This document shows, piece after piece, positions 37,246-50,200 of a DNA stretch of 64,000 nucleotides. This stretch comes from Clavelina lepadiformis (lineage: Eukaryota > Chordata > Ascidiacea > Aplousobranchia > Clavelinidae): NCBI RefSeq assembly GCF_947623445.1, contig NC_135246.1, positions 12,879,856 to 12,943,855 of the forward strand. Direction: 5' to 3'. Made by a program: the position numbers and the translations under genes. The stretch's first letter is position 1. Every line of letters begins with the position of its first letter. A model generated the notes under the pieces. It did not search any database. It was not told the DNA's origin and saw nothing but the letters and a program-made list of their open reading frames with translations.

Positions 37246-37480
37246 CTAATTCACCGAAAGTAGGTCACGCAACCTGTTGTTAAAGATAAGCGGTTATGAG
37301 GTTAAGGAAATCGGTATGCAAAAGTCGATTTAAGTTAATTAACGTTTAATTGAAGTTAGATTTAGAATAAAAGGTAGATTTAGGTTAGATTTAAGTTACT
37401 GTGCTATAACATTTAAGATGGGTTGACAACTAACTGTAAAATAGCTTAGAACGCATGATTTTTTTCCTGTAAAATAGTGG
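37246..37480. repeat. Dispersed ~240-bp repeat (GTTAGG-rich), 5' flank of copy E
   Basis: Matches 2812-3075 and 10981-11220 in order and orientation: gtaggtcacgcaacctgttgt at the start, then gatttaggttagattt, and aaaatagtggcagcc at the end. Confidence 0.55.
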
Positions 37481-38295
37481 CAGCCGTTAGTATTTCGAAC
37501 TAAACATGGCACGTCTGTGATGACGCCATTTCTAACGACAAACGTACAAAGTAGGATAAAATAGTCGATCATTAACGCGCAAAGCGTTATTCGTCAATCG
37601 GGGTAAAATCAATAAACCTTGCAAAATCTAGGAACTAAACTTTAGGTTGTTGATTCGTTAACTTATTGTGGGGTTTTAGTAGGATGTAACTTGCTTAGTA
37701 TACCTGTAAATCAAAATCAAAATCAAAATATGATTTAAGATGCCCTTTATTTTTCTTAATCGTCAAAACTTTCCATGTAAGTCAAGTTAGGTTTGCAGTT
37801 ACTATATAATTTGAAATCAGCACTGTCAAAAAACTGCCTGTCTTAGAAAACTAAGTTGCCGTACCCTTCAGTCAACGTACGTACGACAACTTAACAAAAC
37901 CTGTTAGTTTCGAAGCGAAATGTAATCTAAGTATACCGTGAAGCAGCAAGACGATTTGATTGGCTAATGCAATCCTGCACAATTATGTATTTTATGGTAT
38001 CATTGCTTCAACTCTCGCTATTTTACAGAAATGAGGTTATGCTAACGTTCCGTTTGCTGAGATCAACCTAAAACTACACTTCTTATCCTAAAATCCTTCT
38101 AATCTATGGGTTATAGCTATAGGCTTGTAGTGTTGACGAAATAACGACGCCTTTGTTTTAGTAAGAACTGCTTTCTGTTTGTCAATGATTAATCGACGTC
38201 TCCGCTTTCTAGAGCAATAATTAGATCGCGCTTCTTAATCACTTTAGTTATTGATACATTTACCATTAACTGTTAACTATAATTAATCATTAAAA

Positions 38296-38375
38296 AACCA
38301 TCGCTGAGTGGTTAAAGCGCTCGCCCGTTAAGCTACACCTAGGTGCTAAGTCATCTACATTTAATACGATGAATC
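38296..38375 (+). repeat. tRNA-like relic, probably a SINE head
   Basis: Contains an A-box-like gctgagtggttaaagcgctc and, about 55 nt on, a weak B-box-like gaatcgaatctt. The stem pairing needed for a true tRNA is not apparent, so a tRNA-derived SINE or decayed tRNA is more likely than a gene. Confidence 0.35.
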
Positions 38376-38393
38376 GAATCTTCAACCCTGAAA

Positions 38394-38399
38394 TTTATT
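38394..38399 (-). terminator. Candidate poly(A) signal of copy F
   Basis: AATAAA on the minus strand about 170 nt beyond the in-frame TAA (38571-38573) of copy F. Confidence 0.4.
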
Positions 38400-38570
38400 G
38401 CCAAGTAAACAGTGTTTTCTGAATATTTGTCCACTTTTTGTTGGGACGTTATAAGAGGTTACTTCGGTTTTCCACTTCTGATTTCGTCGACTGCTTTCTT
38501 TTTTTGCAGTCTAAATATAACGTCGAAATTAGGACGGTGAAAAAACAATGAAAGACGCAATGAAGTGGTG

Positions 38571-41348
38571 TTAACATTCGCAGTTACTTTGCTTTTTCGC
38601 CCAATTCTGTTCCACTCCCGATCCAAAAGTAACAAATGTTATTGCTCCGGCAATACTTATGCCGAAACTCGCCCAAAAGAGAATTTGCCATTGCAGTAGC
38701 GATTTCTGCAATTAATAGTTGCACTATTAATAGTACAATATATTGATCAAATGTAAAGGTTCATTTATTTTTAAATAATAAAAAAAAGAAATAAAAGTGG
38801 TAATAAAAATAACAATAAAACTTCAAGTAAAACTACAGTACATAATCAGTGATAATGTAGCCTGCAGAAAACGGTCCCAAAAATCCGACAAGGTTGGCGA
38901 TTGTGTTGGAAATAGCAAAAAGGATACCACTGTGTCTAGGAGCTATGTCTAATGGACATGACAAATAACCAGGAACTGCAAAACCAGTTAAAGATAAACA
39001 ACCTGTAAACTTCTTGCATTATTTTGTAAAATTTATAAGGTTCTTGCATGTTGCTAACATGTCAGATATACTTAACAAAATTTTTAAACTGAAAAGTTTA
39101 TTCCAAGTATTATAACTTACTATTAATTCATTAACTACAAGTTTATAACCTACATGTGAGACCAGTAAATGCATAACCGCACGTAAATAAAGCAATGACA
39201 GCACGGTGATCTCTTCCCACATAACCAGCCAAACTAAGGCACAATGCCGGTACTGATAACGCCAAAAAAGTGTTGATTTTTCTTATTTGAGTCGTTGTTA
39301 TCCGACGCTTTTTTCGTAACATATCTGTAATACAACTAGCTGGCAGAGATACGAGAAATTGCATCAGAAAGGGAAGAATCATCAATAACCCACTCTGAAA
39401 TACAAAACATTACCATAAGGGAATACAGTGTACTGTAAGAAAATTATAAAAATTGTCTGATAATCAGATAGGTATTGTCATGCTGAGATCTTATGACAAT
39501 AGCACTTTTTTTCTGGAAAAAAGGCAGAAAAATTTTGAGTTTGTTAAATTTTCCCAGTTATTATTATTATGTTTTCTACTACGAATGGAACAATTACCGA
39601 TAAACTAAAACGTTGTAATGGAAAACTGTTTATTTACATTTTTATGTTTGATGTCTGGGCCATTTCATAATTTTAACTTTAGTCGAATAGTTCAAACACG
39701 TATAACTCGTTTTACCTGTGTAGTATCAAAATTATACATTTCTGCCATGTAAGTAGGCATTAGAGCGGCGAAAGTGTATTGGAACCAGGCATCTGCTGAA
39801 TGCGCAATGAAAAGTGCCCAAGAACATTTAGAAGCTAGCATTGCTTTCCATGGAATAGAAGTTGTTTTTTGAGGTCCTTGAAATTCGTCGTGCGTCTTGT
39901 TCTAAGTATTTTATTTGAGGTGATGAAACTTGGATGGTTAAGCTTCGTGGTGCCTTCTTTATGGCTGCGATGCAGAGAAGTATGGAATAAAATGAGAAAA
40001 AGTACAAAAACGTTATACCTCCCTGTTCTCAATGCTTTTTTCTATGTAACGTCGCTCTTTTTTAGAAATCCATCTGTTGTTGGAAGGAGCATCAGATGTG
40101 AAGATGAAAAAGAAAACTAACCATACCAATGCCATACTACCTGTGCATGGTAAAATTAAGCAGATAGCAACAATCTTTTTAATCTTACAGTCTCAACATA
40201 AACGTTTTAACAGATAGGCCTAGTTTTCACAGTCAATGAAATTGAGCACAGTAGTTAAATATTCAATGGTTTTGTTACGTGTGATAAGTATTTTTTATGG
40301 TATTTTTGCATACCTGTTACATAAAATGCTGCATCCCATCCCAAAGCATCAGATATAACTCCAACCAATGGATTTACCAGAGTCAATCCAAATCCCATTC
40401 CAGACAAAGATATTGAATTGAGTACGCTGATTTCTAACGGTGGAGCCCACTTAGCCCAGGCATAATTCATTGCTGGATATATCGCCGCCTGTGTAGAAAC
40501 TGGTCCTTATGTATTGGCGTCATTGTTGATTTCATTAAGCTTGTTATGTAGTGCAACTGATCTAGAAGCTTTTTCGTCTCAGCATGTGCTTGTTAATGCT
40601 AACCGCAGCACGTACAGGCATTCGCGATTCGGTTTTTGAGTATCAAGGCTAAGTTATTGCAAAGCATAAAAGGTTTAAGATAATGACCTGAGCAAAACCT
40701 GTTAAAGCTCTGCATGCCACTGCTAAATACAACCCTTGCGTTGTTGCCAGTGGAGTGATAAGAGTCAGAATGGCAGATGCAAGCATACTGATCGTGAACA
40801 TTTTATGAAATCCGTATTTGTTTGCCAACCATCCAGATGGAACATTTGAAGCTGCATAGCCATAAAAATAACTTCCCAAGAAAAGTCCTTGTTGACTGCT
40901 ATCCCAATTGAATGATCCTTTCTATTTTTTTAAATATACCAACTAAATTCATAGCTGAACGTTTCAGACTCAAGATTTTATAACATGTGACTTGGGTGTT
41001 ATAATTTGCGAGGTACAGTAATTCGAGCAGTCAATTATGAGCAATCGTTAGTGTTGAGTGACGACACCTACCGTTTCCGTATTATTATGCTCGCTTGCAT
41101 TTACCATCGCCAGTGTTGCAACATTTACATTATTGCGCAAACAACTTGCATTGAAAAATCCAAAAAATCCGAGGACAGCTAAAACGTATCTTTGGCGTAA
41201 GTAAAAGCTGTGGTTCTTTGTCTGAAATATCAGCACAACCCAGTCAATGTATTAGTTTAAATTTTAATATAGCTTACACAAAGACATCACTACAAAGATT
41301 TCAGAAATGTACCTCATTGACGGTGTTGATTGTATTGAAATTTTCCAT
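38571..41348 (-). CDS. SLC17-family transporter, copy F (most divergent)
   Basis: Nine exons: 41313-41348, 41072-41221, 40688-40921, 40314-40488, 40019-40140, 39716-39901, 39154-39394, 38842-38975 and 38571-38705 (1413 nt, 470 aa). Start MENFNTINTVNE (12 codons, upstream exon chosen by Met and phase; less sure). TM1 CLRNNVNVATLAMV keeps the Arg; exon 3 GSYFYGYAASNVPSGW; exon 4 WAKWAPPLEI (Ile replaces the usual Arg); exon 5 SDAPSNNRWIS; exon 8 LDIAPRHSGILFA. Differences: exon 3 gains one Lys codon at its acceptor. Exon 6 seems to use a more distal acceptor (ACTTAG before AACAAG), adding 8 codons to the central cytosolic loop. The last exon reads through to TAA at 38571, though a GTAACT donor at 38586-38587 would be in the phase used by the other copies for a tenth exon, which I did not find. 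No disabling change seen. Confidence 0.88.
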
Positions 41349-43176
41349 GCTTCAGCTGAACTTGTGTTTTTCTAGGTTTGAAAAAGTTCTCCTATTTTCC
41401 AAAAAATGCTTTTTCTATGCCTTTCGTACTGTTATATTTGTTGTCGGTCTCATTCTATTTCATTTAATGCCTTTATGTGCACGACCAGCCCCACGCTGTT
41501 ATATTTGTTTACATGCTGTTTGCTCTACTTCCGTTTTGGTTTTATCATAGTGCTTGACGCTTATTTAAGATAACAAAAAGGATATTATTTTGTTACATAT
41601 CATGACCATTTCTTTTCTAAGAACTGCATTTTATCGAATGCTTATCTGATCTTAAGTATAATGCGTTATTATCATTTGCTATAGCAAATAATAATAGTCA
41701 ACTAGTTAATTTGAAAAGTTTAAACCAAGTCATAATAGGAAACAGATGACAGCTGTGCTATATATCCCGACCAATTTTTAAAATTTGATATGCAAGCATA
41801 AACAAAGCAGAATTTAGTGCATTGTAGATTGTCACTATATGCAGTTAACTTGTTTGCCTATTGTACCGTACCGTTGTCTTGTATTAGACATAGCCTACTT
41901 AATCAACTCGATGTCTTTGACCACACCACAATTGCAGAAAATAACGTTCATATTTTCTATAGCCTTAAGCTACCCTAAAAATGTTATACGAAACTGCTGT
42001 TGAACTGAAGCAAATCTATTTGTAAACTCTTTAAGTTTAAACACGACACGGGCTGAGTTCGTGACACGTCCGTCCTCACAGAGTGCTTCATTTCTTCCTG
42101 TCCTTTCTTCCTGTCGTTCATTAACCCTGTGTTGATGTTGATGTATCATTCATTTTACTGAGGCTTGTGGTAGTAAAGAAACTTTCTTGCTTTACTTCGC
42201 CTTGTTTGTGGTGCCCAATTTTAACTTGGCCAAACTCAACCACAGTTACTACCTTTAACGATATAAAAATCAGTCATCTGAAGAACTTGCATGATGGGTC
42301 ACACTGTGTATCTTCGGCTTTAACCTTTTTATTCACTTGAGGACGCGGTGAGATGCGTTTTGTAGAATCATTTTTATAATGAAAGGTCTTACATTAAGCC
42401 TATAACAAAGTGATGTTGATTTCAGGCAAATTGTGATTTTTGCCTTCCTCAAGGTGGCACTATTGGACACCAATCTAAACGTTTTGGGCAAATCCCTTTG
42501 ATTGGTGGAAAGTTTAGGTTGTTTGTTTATGAAAACAGGCTCACATATCGTGAAAAAATCCACTTGTGTTCGTAATCACTTTTAATTATATACGCTTGTG
42601 TCTATTTACAATGACTTTTGTTTGAAAAATATTTTTGCGGTAGTACTTTCACAGAACCATTCACGTAGGCTATAAGTACGATTCACGTACGTAAATGACA
42701 AGTGTTTGGAAATTCCCATAATGCTCGATATATTAGACAAAAAACTTGACTTAGTTTTGATCCAAAATTTCTTGAGAGTTTCTATATGATGAGAAAGGTG
42801 TACTCATTAAGTAAAGTGCACAAAAAGGGCCTCAAGGGACAATACGAATTTAAAATTATTGAAAATTTTGCTTGGATGCGCGTAAGCCTACGTTAATGCA
42901 TTCGTTGAAATCGTATGAATGGTGTATTAGAGCACGTTGTTTCAACCTTACCATTTTCAGTTATGAATGCAATGAAAATTATTTTCGGATGCTTCCATGT
43001 TGGTGTACAGGTTTGGGGAAGCACTTGCGACAAATTTGTTGGTTAAGACGTGATACCTAGGCCAAGATCTTGTGTCTCGCGGTGGGCGGTGTTTTCTGAA
43101 ACGCTTTTCTCGCAAACAACAGTCTTTATGAGCCCCGGGCGTAACAAGTTCGATAGGATATAATCAAAATTAGAAG

Positions 43177-43267
43177 ATGAAGGTTTTCTTTTCCTTTATT
43201 AAAGATGTTAAAGAAACCAAACTGAGGAAAACAAGGAGTGGAAAAGCCTCCTTTTATGTTCGTCAAG
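43177..43267 (+). CDS. Candidate alternative first exon (speculative)
   Basis: An ATG-started ORF of 30 codons plus 1 nt (MKVFFSFIKDVKETKLRKTR...), with an in-frame TAG two codons before the ATG and a good donor G|GTGAGT in phase 1. The lysine/arginine-rich peptide has no recognised domain. Phase 1 is what MYRF exon 2 at 57867 accepts. No expression evidence. Confidence 0.2.
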
Positions 43268-44206
43268 GTGAGTGTAAATTGTGGCGTTTAACTTGCCAAG
43301 TAGTAATTGTATTAACACAATGTTTCTAGCGTGTAGAGTTTTAATTTTGAAAATTTTGCTTTTAAATAGAGATTAAGTTATGTATAGAGCATAAAGTTTA
43401 AATCACAAACTTTATAGCCGTCTAAAATCAAGCGTGTTTAGATTCTTATTAGCCGATTATTCTTAAATTTATGGTTACGGCAACAAACGTATGACTGGTT
43501 ATACAGACAAGCAACTTCTTCAACTACTGACTTTTAACACTCGAGGTGATGGTAATGTCGCTACAACCGCTATAGCTTTCGTGTGTTAGGCTGTAGTGCA
43601 AAAACCGCACACTGTAGCCTATACGTTGTGCAAGACAAATAAATGTAAGCAAGAATTTACATCTTGAAATCGTTGATGCTTGTTAAAAGACATTAAATAG
43701 TTTGTCCAATTTTAAAGGCGCGTTGTAAGTTTGCAAGGTTTGTTGCGTGAGCATGTGTTCAGAAGCAGAGTATGGTGTTGGTCTTTAAGAGGTTTGAAGT
43801 TGGTAACACGTGGATCCAAATGCATGATATTTTATCTTTCTCTCACCGTCTTCTTGAGTAAATTTTTCTGAGGTCAAGTATAGCCTATATGATGGAAACG
43901 TCATTATATATTGGATTTGAATTATTGTACCGACAAACGATTTAGCCTACGGTGCATCAGTTATTAAAATGCCCTCCTTTATGTGTATATGGTTGCTAGC
44001 CTTTAGTTTCTTCATCTAGCCTAGCCTGTAGGTTTGAACTATGAATGATTACTTTTCAGGGAATTTCGAAGAATAAGTTTTATATGCCCAGAGTATAGGT
44101 TACTTTTATGATGTGTTATTTAAAAACGTGGAGGTAGTTGTGTGATTGTGACGACGTTTTATTTTCAATTTTACTTGTATTTGGAATGGATTAAGATTTC
44201 TTCAGG

Positions 44207-44282
44207 ATGGCGAGTCAAAATCTTCAGTTCCAAACAACGATGATGGAGTTCGGTCCCCAAGGAAAAGATCTCTTTTTTGGAG
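44207..44282 (+). CDS. Candidate alternative first exon (speculative)
   Basis: ATG in strong context (A at -3, G at +4), with in-frame TAA five codons upstream, then 25 codons (MASQNLQFQTTMMEFG...GKDLFFG) to a donor G|GTTGGT in phase 1. The TTCTTCAG just before it could be a splice acceptor, so it may be internal with an untranslated exon upstream. Compatible with MYRF exon 2, but also with an unknown gene. Confidence 0.25.
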
Positions 44283-47200
44283 GTTGGTATTTCCGATAGA
44301 AGGTAGCTTACTTGTAAAATTTGAGTTACCTTTGCCAATCTTATACCTTAGTCAAAACTTATAAATAAATAATACAACTTGTTAAGTTCTCGTGTGTTTC
44401 ATTATTACTTTATGTTATGGTTGTTGGCTAAAACATATTTAAATCCCTTACACAATGGGCTTTGTTAAAGTGAGGGGCAAGCCCACAAACAAGTTGATAT
44501 TATATGAAATAAAACTACTCACTGAATATCCTGGTAAAATAATTTTGAAAAATAGTTCTTGGTTAGGTTATAAGCAAAAGAAAATCGCAAGATTTGACGT
44601 AGATCAAGGTTCATGTGGTGCCATACGTAGTTACAGACAACATTCGTAAATTCATAGATTTAGTACCTACTGTACATCACTTATATATCTGTTACAGCTA
44701 TATAGATTGCTCTAATTGCCTATTGCTTGTTAGGTGCCTATTGCCTATAGCCCAACCACGGCAACCAGTACGATACCGGTTTGACGGGTAGCCTATGCGG
44801 TCCAAAGGATACCGTAACTTCACGGACGCAAATGATTAGGCTACCGGATTTTTTAAAATTAAAACAATCTTAACTTATTCAAGTGCAATGCTTCACATAT
44901 TTAATTTCTTCACGTGACGCTTAATTGGACATAGGCTAAACTCCTATGACCTACACTTCTGACTTCAGCTGACCGCGGCGCAAGAAAATAACAGCAGCAG
45001 CATGTTGTCAAGCAACTTGACTAATGTATGATATAATAAGAGCTTTCATCTACGTCACATCGAAGGCCAAAATCTGAGACTTTTTGCGATTTTGTTTTGC
45101 CGATAACTACTTAACTACGAATTAGTTTTCAAAAATGTTTTACCAGACTGTTCAGTTAATAGAGTTCTTTCATATAAGATCAACTTGATTTTGGACTTGC
45201 CCCTTACTTTAAGCTTATAAAACATTTCCTTAAAACTTTGTTACAAAACAAAACAGGTGTAGGGCTGTTTGAAGCTACCATAACCGCTAATTCGCAAAAT
45301 AAATTATTAAATATCGTTCAAGTACTTTCACCCGAGGAGTAAGGGAGTCATTCTCCGGATGTATTTAGCAAGCCTCTTCATAAAACATTTTCCCATTATA
45401 GCCTATGCATCATAGGAACAGGCTAAATAGCACACAATAATGACATAATTGCTTACAATGACATCAGCCGTACAATTTGCGTATTTAAATCAAAGTTATT
45501 TTCATTCGTAAGTTAAAGATGTGCGTGTTTGAGGGATGTTTAATTGCAACTAAAGTGTAGTGTGTGAGTAAGACGTCACGCAAATGGTGTGGGATTTTCT
45601 CCGTCTGCTGTTTCTTAATGTTTTGGATAACAAGTCTTAAGTAGCCTACTCTGCCATATGACAACGTCAAGAATAATAACTGCTGTAGTATTGACTGAAA
45701 GTCTGAATAATAAACGTGTTTTCCGTTGTGTTTTCCCATGTAGTGTTCTTTCTATGTATGAGTCGTAACAAATAACACTTTTCTCTTAGGCAGCGTCATT
45801 TTTCACGTACACCATCTAAATACGAACGCATAAACAAAATCAAGTCTTGTTTTTTGGAATTTTTGTTTTTTAATGCTGTTATTCAGCGCTTAGTAAGAGT
45901 TTCCCTTTTCTTTTAATTGATAAATCAACGATTACGTATAGACGTACAAGACGTGATATGTGAAGTACTTTCAGGAAACTTCCCAAAATAGACAGCGAAA
46001 GTAGGTGCGTGATCAAGAATGATATAAGTGTATAGCCTAATTGTTACATACCTCGGCGGTTTGCATTGATATTGTTTGTATGTATGTAAACATTTATACC
46101 CATCAAGATTAAGATAACATTTGAAAGAGTTTTTGTCAATATTTTTGTTACCTTAAGAGTGGATGGAATTTGAATGTCCTAAGCCAAATCAAACAGCTAT
46201 TTTCTTGTCCTTCGATGTATTGTTTACTGTGTTTTTTTGCATCCTTATAAACTGATATTGTGTGGACGTGGCAACATAAACTGACTTATGCGTTGCGGCA
46301 AAAAAGGAGTGTATTAGTATTTTGTTGGTATGTAAACTGTGCAACAAGGTGAATCACCGGCATGTAAACAATAAGGGCGTTGTTTGTTCAGCCCCTCACT
46401 CGTCATAATCTACCAAAAATGGCAACGGTGACGTACTAATCAGCTATTTTTCATGTGGGCCGTGGGGTTCTGAAGACAACGCGAATAACCTTCCTCGCAA
46501 AACAAAGGGCCGGGGGCATCCGGTATTGCGATGAACTTATCGGTCATCTCATCAGCAAACCTTTGACCTGTTTGGTTTCTTTCGTTGTAAATAGTTTAGA
46601 GCCTGTGAGGCTATTGGCAATGTTAGTTTCTGCTGCAAGTTGTGCAAAACGTTGTTACATAAACTAAGCATACGAGAGGCTAAACTGTTGTGAGTGTTTC
46701 GCGATGTAGGTACTACTGTACTCTTCCTGGAATTCTGACAGTGGGTTTATAACAACCTGAACAACATCAAACCATGCGCTGTGTAAATGTATTTTTAGGA
46801 CTCTTCATCTGTTACTTTACGCTCTGACCTAAAGTCTTACCTTTTTTGTGAAAATTTACATTCAGCGTTTTTGCGCGTTATTTTGAGTGTTTGATGATGA
46901 TTCTTAAATAATAATTTTCTGCTGAAAATAGTCGGTAATTATAAAAAAGCTTTTAAGATTAAATTAATGTCGAGAAAGATTAATTGAAATGCTAATGATA
47001 TTTTTACACGGATTTGACAGTCACCTTTTTTCTATACTTACTTTGATATATGCAACAGATTTTCAGTCAACTTAATATGAAAATCGGCTGTTCTTAAAGG
47101 CAATGTAAAAAATTCGTCACCTTGAAGATTTAATTTCCATAATTCCTTTTTTCGTTACAATAATATTATGGTAACACTATAGCATAACGACCATTTGTGA

Positions 47201-50200
47201 CAGAATCAGCTGGATATCCTTATGCATTACACATATTTGGGGTGTCCTGTGTTGGTGAATCTTTTGATTCTTATCCGAACTTATATGTAAATGTCTCTTT
47301 TGATTTCGTGTTTGGGGGTTATCATTACCTTTAACCTGCAACATTATTAATATAAGTGAAAATTTTCAGAAACAAGCTTTGTATACGACTTACTAGTCAT
47401 ATTGGCTTTTTTTGCGTCCAAGGCAATGTTTAATATCGTAAATACCTTATACAGTGTAGGCCGCTTGGCTCATATCGCAACAAATGTCACGATTTATTTT
47501 ATGTAAATAATGTCAAGTATTGAGTTCCCTCACGATCGGAAATTGTTGTTATTAGTTTTCCATATATGTCTAAGAAACCATTTTTTTCGAGTAAAATTTT
47601 TTCTCTATACGTTAATGGTAAACCGCGAAACCTTTCATGGTAGGTTAAATGAATAAAACACTATAGGGTTGGCCTGATCTGATCAACAGATCCCTTGTAA
47701 ATTGAATAAACTAAAAAAACGATGTTTAAGTTTGGCGACTGAGAACCTCATCTCAATACTGTTCATTATTTTGATGAATTTTACTTGACTATCCTCCTAA
47801 AAACTAAATATGTTTGGGAATGTTTATTTAATTTGAAAAATGTTCCTGTCTCAAATGCAAACGTGGTATGTCATGCTTACTTGGTTCTCCTAAACTGAGG
47901 CCGTTAGTGGGCATAAGCGAGCGGCGATAAGTTTTTTGTGCAGTAAACCGGTTCTTCTCAAACGTTTTCAACTCGTAGGCCTACTTCTACTGACTATTTT
48001 TGTTTTGACACCCACTGTAGTGGGTCAACCGAATTATAATTCAGATCACTAAACTTTAATGACAATATCTTTTAATCAGGTAATACAAACGAGTCTAATT
48101 AAAACAATCTTTTTCGAAAAGTGCGTGTACAATAGCATCTAGGTTATGAATAGTCCCACTTAACGTAACTTGCTTTTTGAATGCTAGAAACCTTTTGGCA
48201 TAATTCGCAGAACTAAAGTTGAGAAGCGCGGCACGAAACGATTCACCCTCTAGAGTTCGAAAAAGCTCTGTTTCTACACCCTTAGTCGTCTTGCTGCACT
48301 GAATTTCTTTGCTATGGCATACTGTATGTTAAAGGCCACATATTTTAAAATTCAACTCTGTTTTACTATTGAATAAAACTTTTAAGTTAGTCAATATATT
48401 CAAACCATGGTGAGTGATAGTTATCTTAATAACGGTCGGAATTACTGGTTTTTCGGTTGTTCGCTGAAATCCTGTTAGCTGTAATATAGTATTATGACTC
48501 TTATTAATTTTAATTAATTTGAATTGACGTAAGTATGACAATTATGGATCATTTGTTCCAACTAATGACTTAGCAAAATAATAAACTGCATATCTATAAC
48601 ATGCATTTGACGATCAGGTTCTTCATTCCTCAGTTGTGCAATTGTACAAAGTACAGTATTAGTAAACTTCTTCTTCTTCTAGCATAATGTTATTTAAACA
48701 AGAAGTTAAACATCTTTACATCCTTTATAGTTATTTCAACTATAATTTATAATAAACTGTTTAATAAGATTAATACATGGTATGTTTAGTGTGTTATCCA
48801 AACTGATGACGAAGCGCAAACAAACTCTGTAAAAATCTGTGAAAAACAAACTTCCTCCGGGTTTAACGTGCTGCTGCTGAGGTTAAGTGATCGATTAGAT
48901 TTATCTTTGCAATCAAGTTTGAAGTACTGTACAGCACTCAATTAATCGCTTTAAGCGCAGTGTTGTGCAAACAAAAAGTCGCACGTTCCCACCCGGTTTG
49001 CTGGGTGTATTACAAGCTCGTTAACACGCTGATACGCAAGCCACTGATAAAACGATTCCAATTATATCTCGTCGCTTTCGTTTGTCAGCAAACGTCATAA
49101 ATTTACAGTTTGACATGAAAAAAAGAAACAATGTGCAGTAATTGTACCAATGTACTGTTAGCTATAATTTTTATTTTGATACATTTGTTGATCTATCCTG
49201 ATGCAGCCTACTTGGTAAATGCAAAATCTCATTAATGTGCAATAATGATAATTCTAAACTTAAGTTCTGAAAAGTAGCTTATTTGTCAGCGTACACAGCT
49301 ACACAGTGTATGCGAAATTTTCGACACTCACGATTCGTATGCTGTGGAAAGTTTTCATATATATATTAAGCAGCTTATCTCCGACATTACTTGCTTAAAA
49401 ATTTTAGTGGCATTTTTTTGGCTCAATCCTTTAAAGAATTCACCAAACCTTGTTTTTTTGCAATGCTTATTGTGTAAACAACCAGTTTTAATACCACTTG
49501 GAGCCAAGGCTGTAAAGAGAATTTTATAAGGGCCAATGCCTCATTGGCTGCTGTTTCCAGTCTCAAGTTTTTCTTATAAATTCATAGCAAACTTTCCTTT
49601 CCCTTTTCTTTATAACCAGTACATATTTTTTCGTCAGAAAAAATATATAAAAGAAATATATAATACAGAAATGTAGTATGGTCTTAACACATGATTTTGT
49701 GGCAACAAATTATTTTCCGGTAATTCTAAATAATTGTAAGAAGAAATTAGCTTGTTACTGACATTTTTGGGGAAAACTTTTTTCTCGCAGCATGGATTTT
49801 ATATATGTTCTTAACAGCTTCTGTTTAAAAAAAGCTGTTTCATTTAACCATTGTTATTAATGGTGGCAGATTGATTTTCTAGTAAAAGTTATTTTGCAAG
49901 ATAATCTCTGCGCTTTTTGCAAAATATTGTGCTCTTAAGTTAATAGCTGCTGTGAGAAAGACGATTATTGTATTATAAGTTATATCTTTTCTGTATGTTG
50001 ACAATCAGTTATCATTTATCTATTTAAATGGCATGTTACTGATTTTATTATCGTTGATTCATTGCTCAATTGATTGTTTAAGGATTATATAAGAGTGTTG
50101 TGAATTATGGTTATGTTTGCATTGCGCACATTAACCCATAGTGGTATTTATCGCAGGCGCTGCGTGAAAACTATAGTAAGAACACGCTTTTGGGGCGGAC

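Larger units (their letters stand above)
36942..38570. other. Intergenic spacer between copies E and F
   Basis: No coding exon. 37246-37480 is a further copy of the GTTAGG-rich repeat (5' flank of E). A tRNA-like stretch at 38296-38375 and an AATAAA at 38394-38399 are listed separately. Confidence 0.5.

Noticed and set aside
38296..38375. Functional tRNA gene
   Set aside because: A-box-like motif present, but the B-box is weak and no acceptor or anticodon stem pairing is apparent.
43177..44282. Joining the 43177 exon to the 44206 acceptor as one gene
   Set aside because: The joined frame hits TGA within 13 codons, so these two are not consecutive coding exons in that frame.
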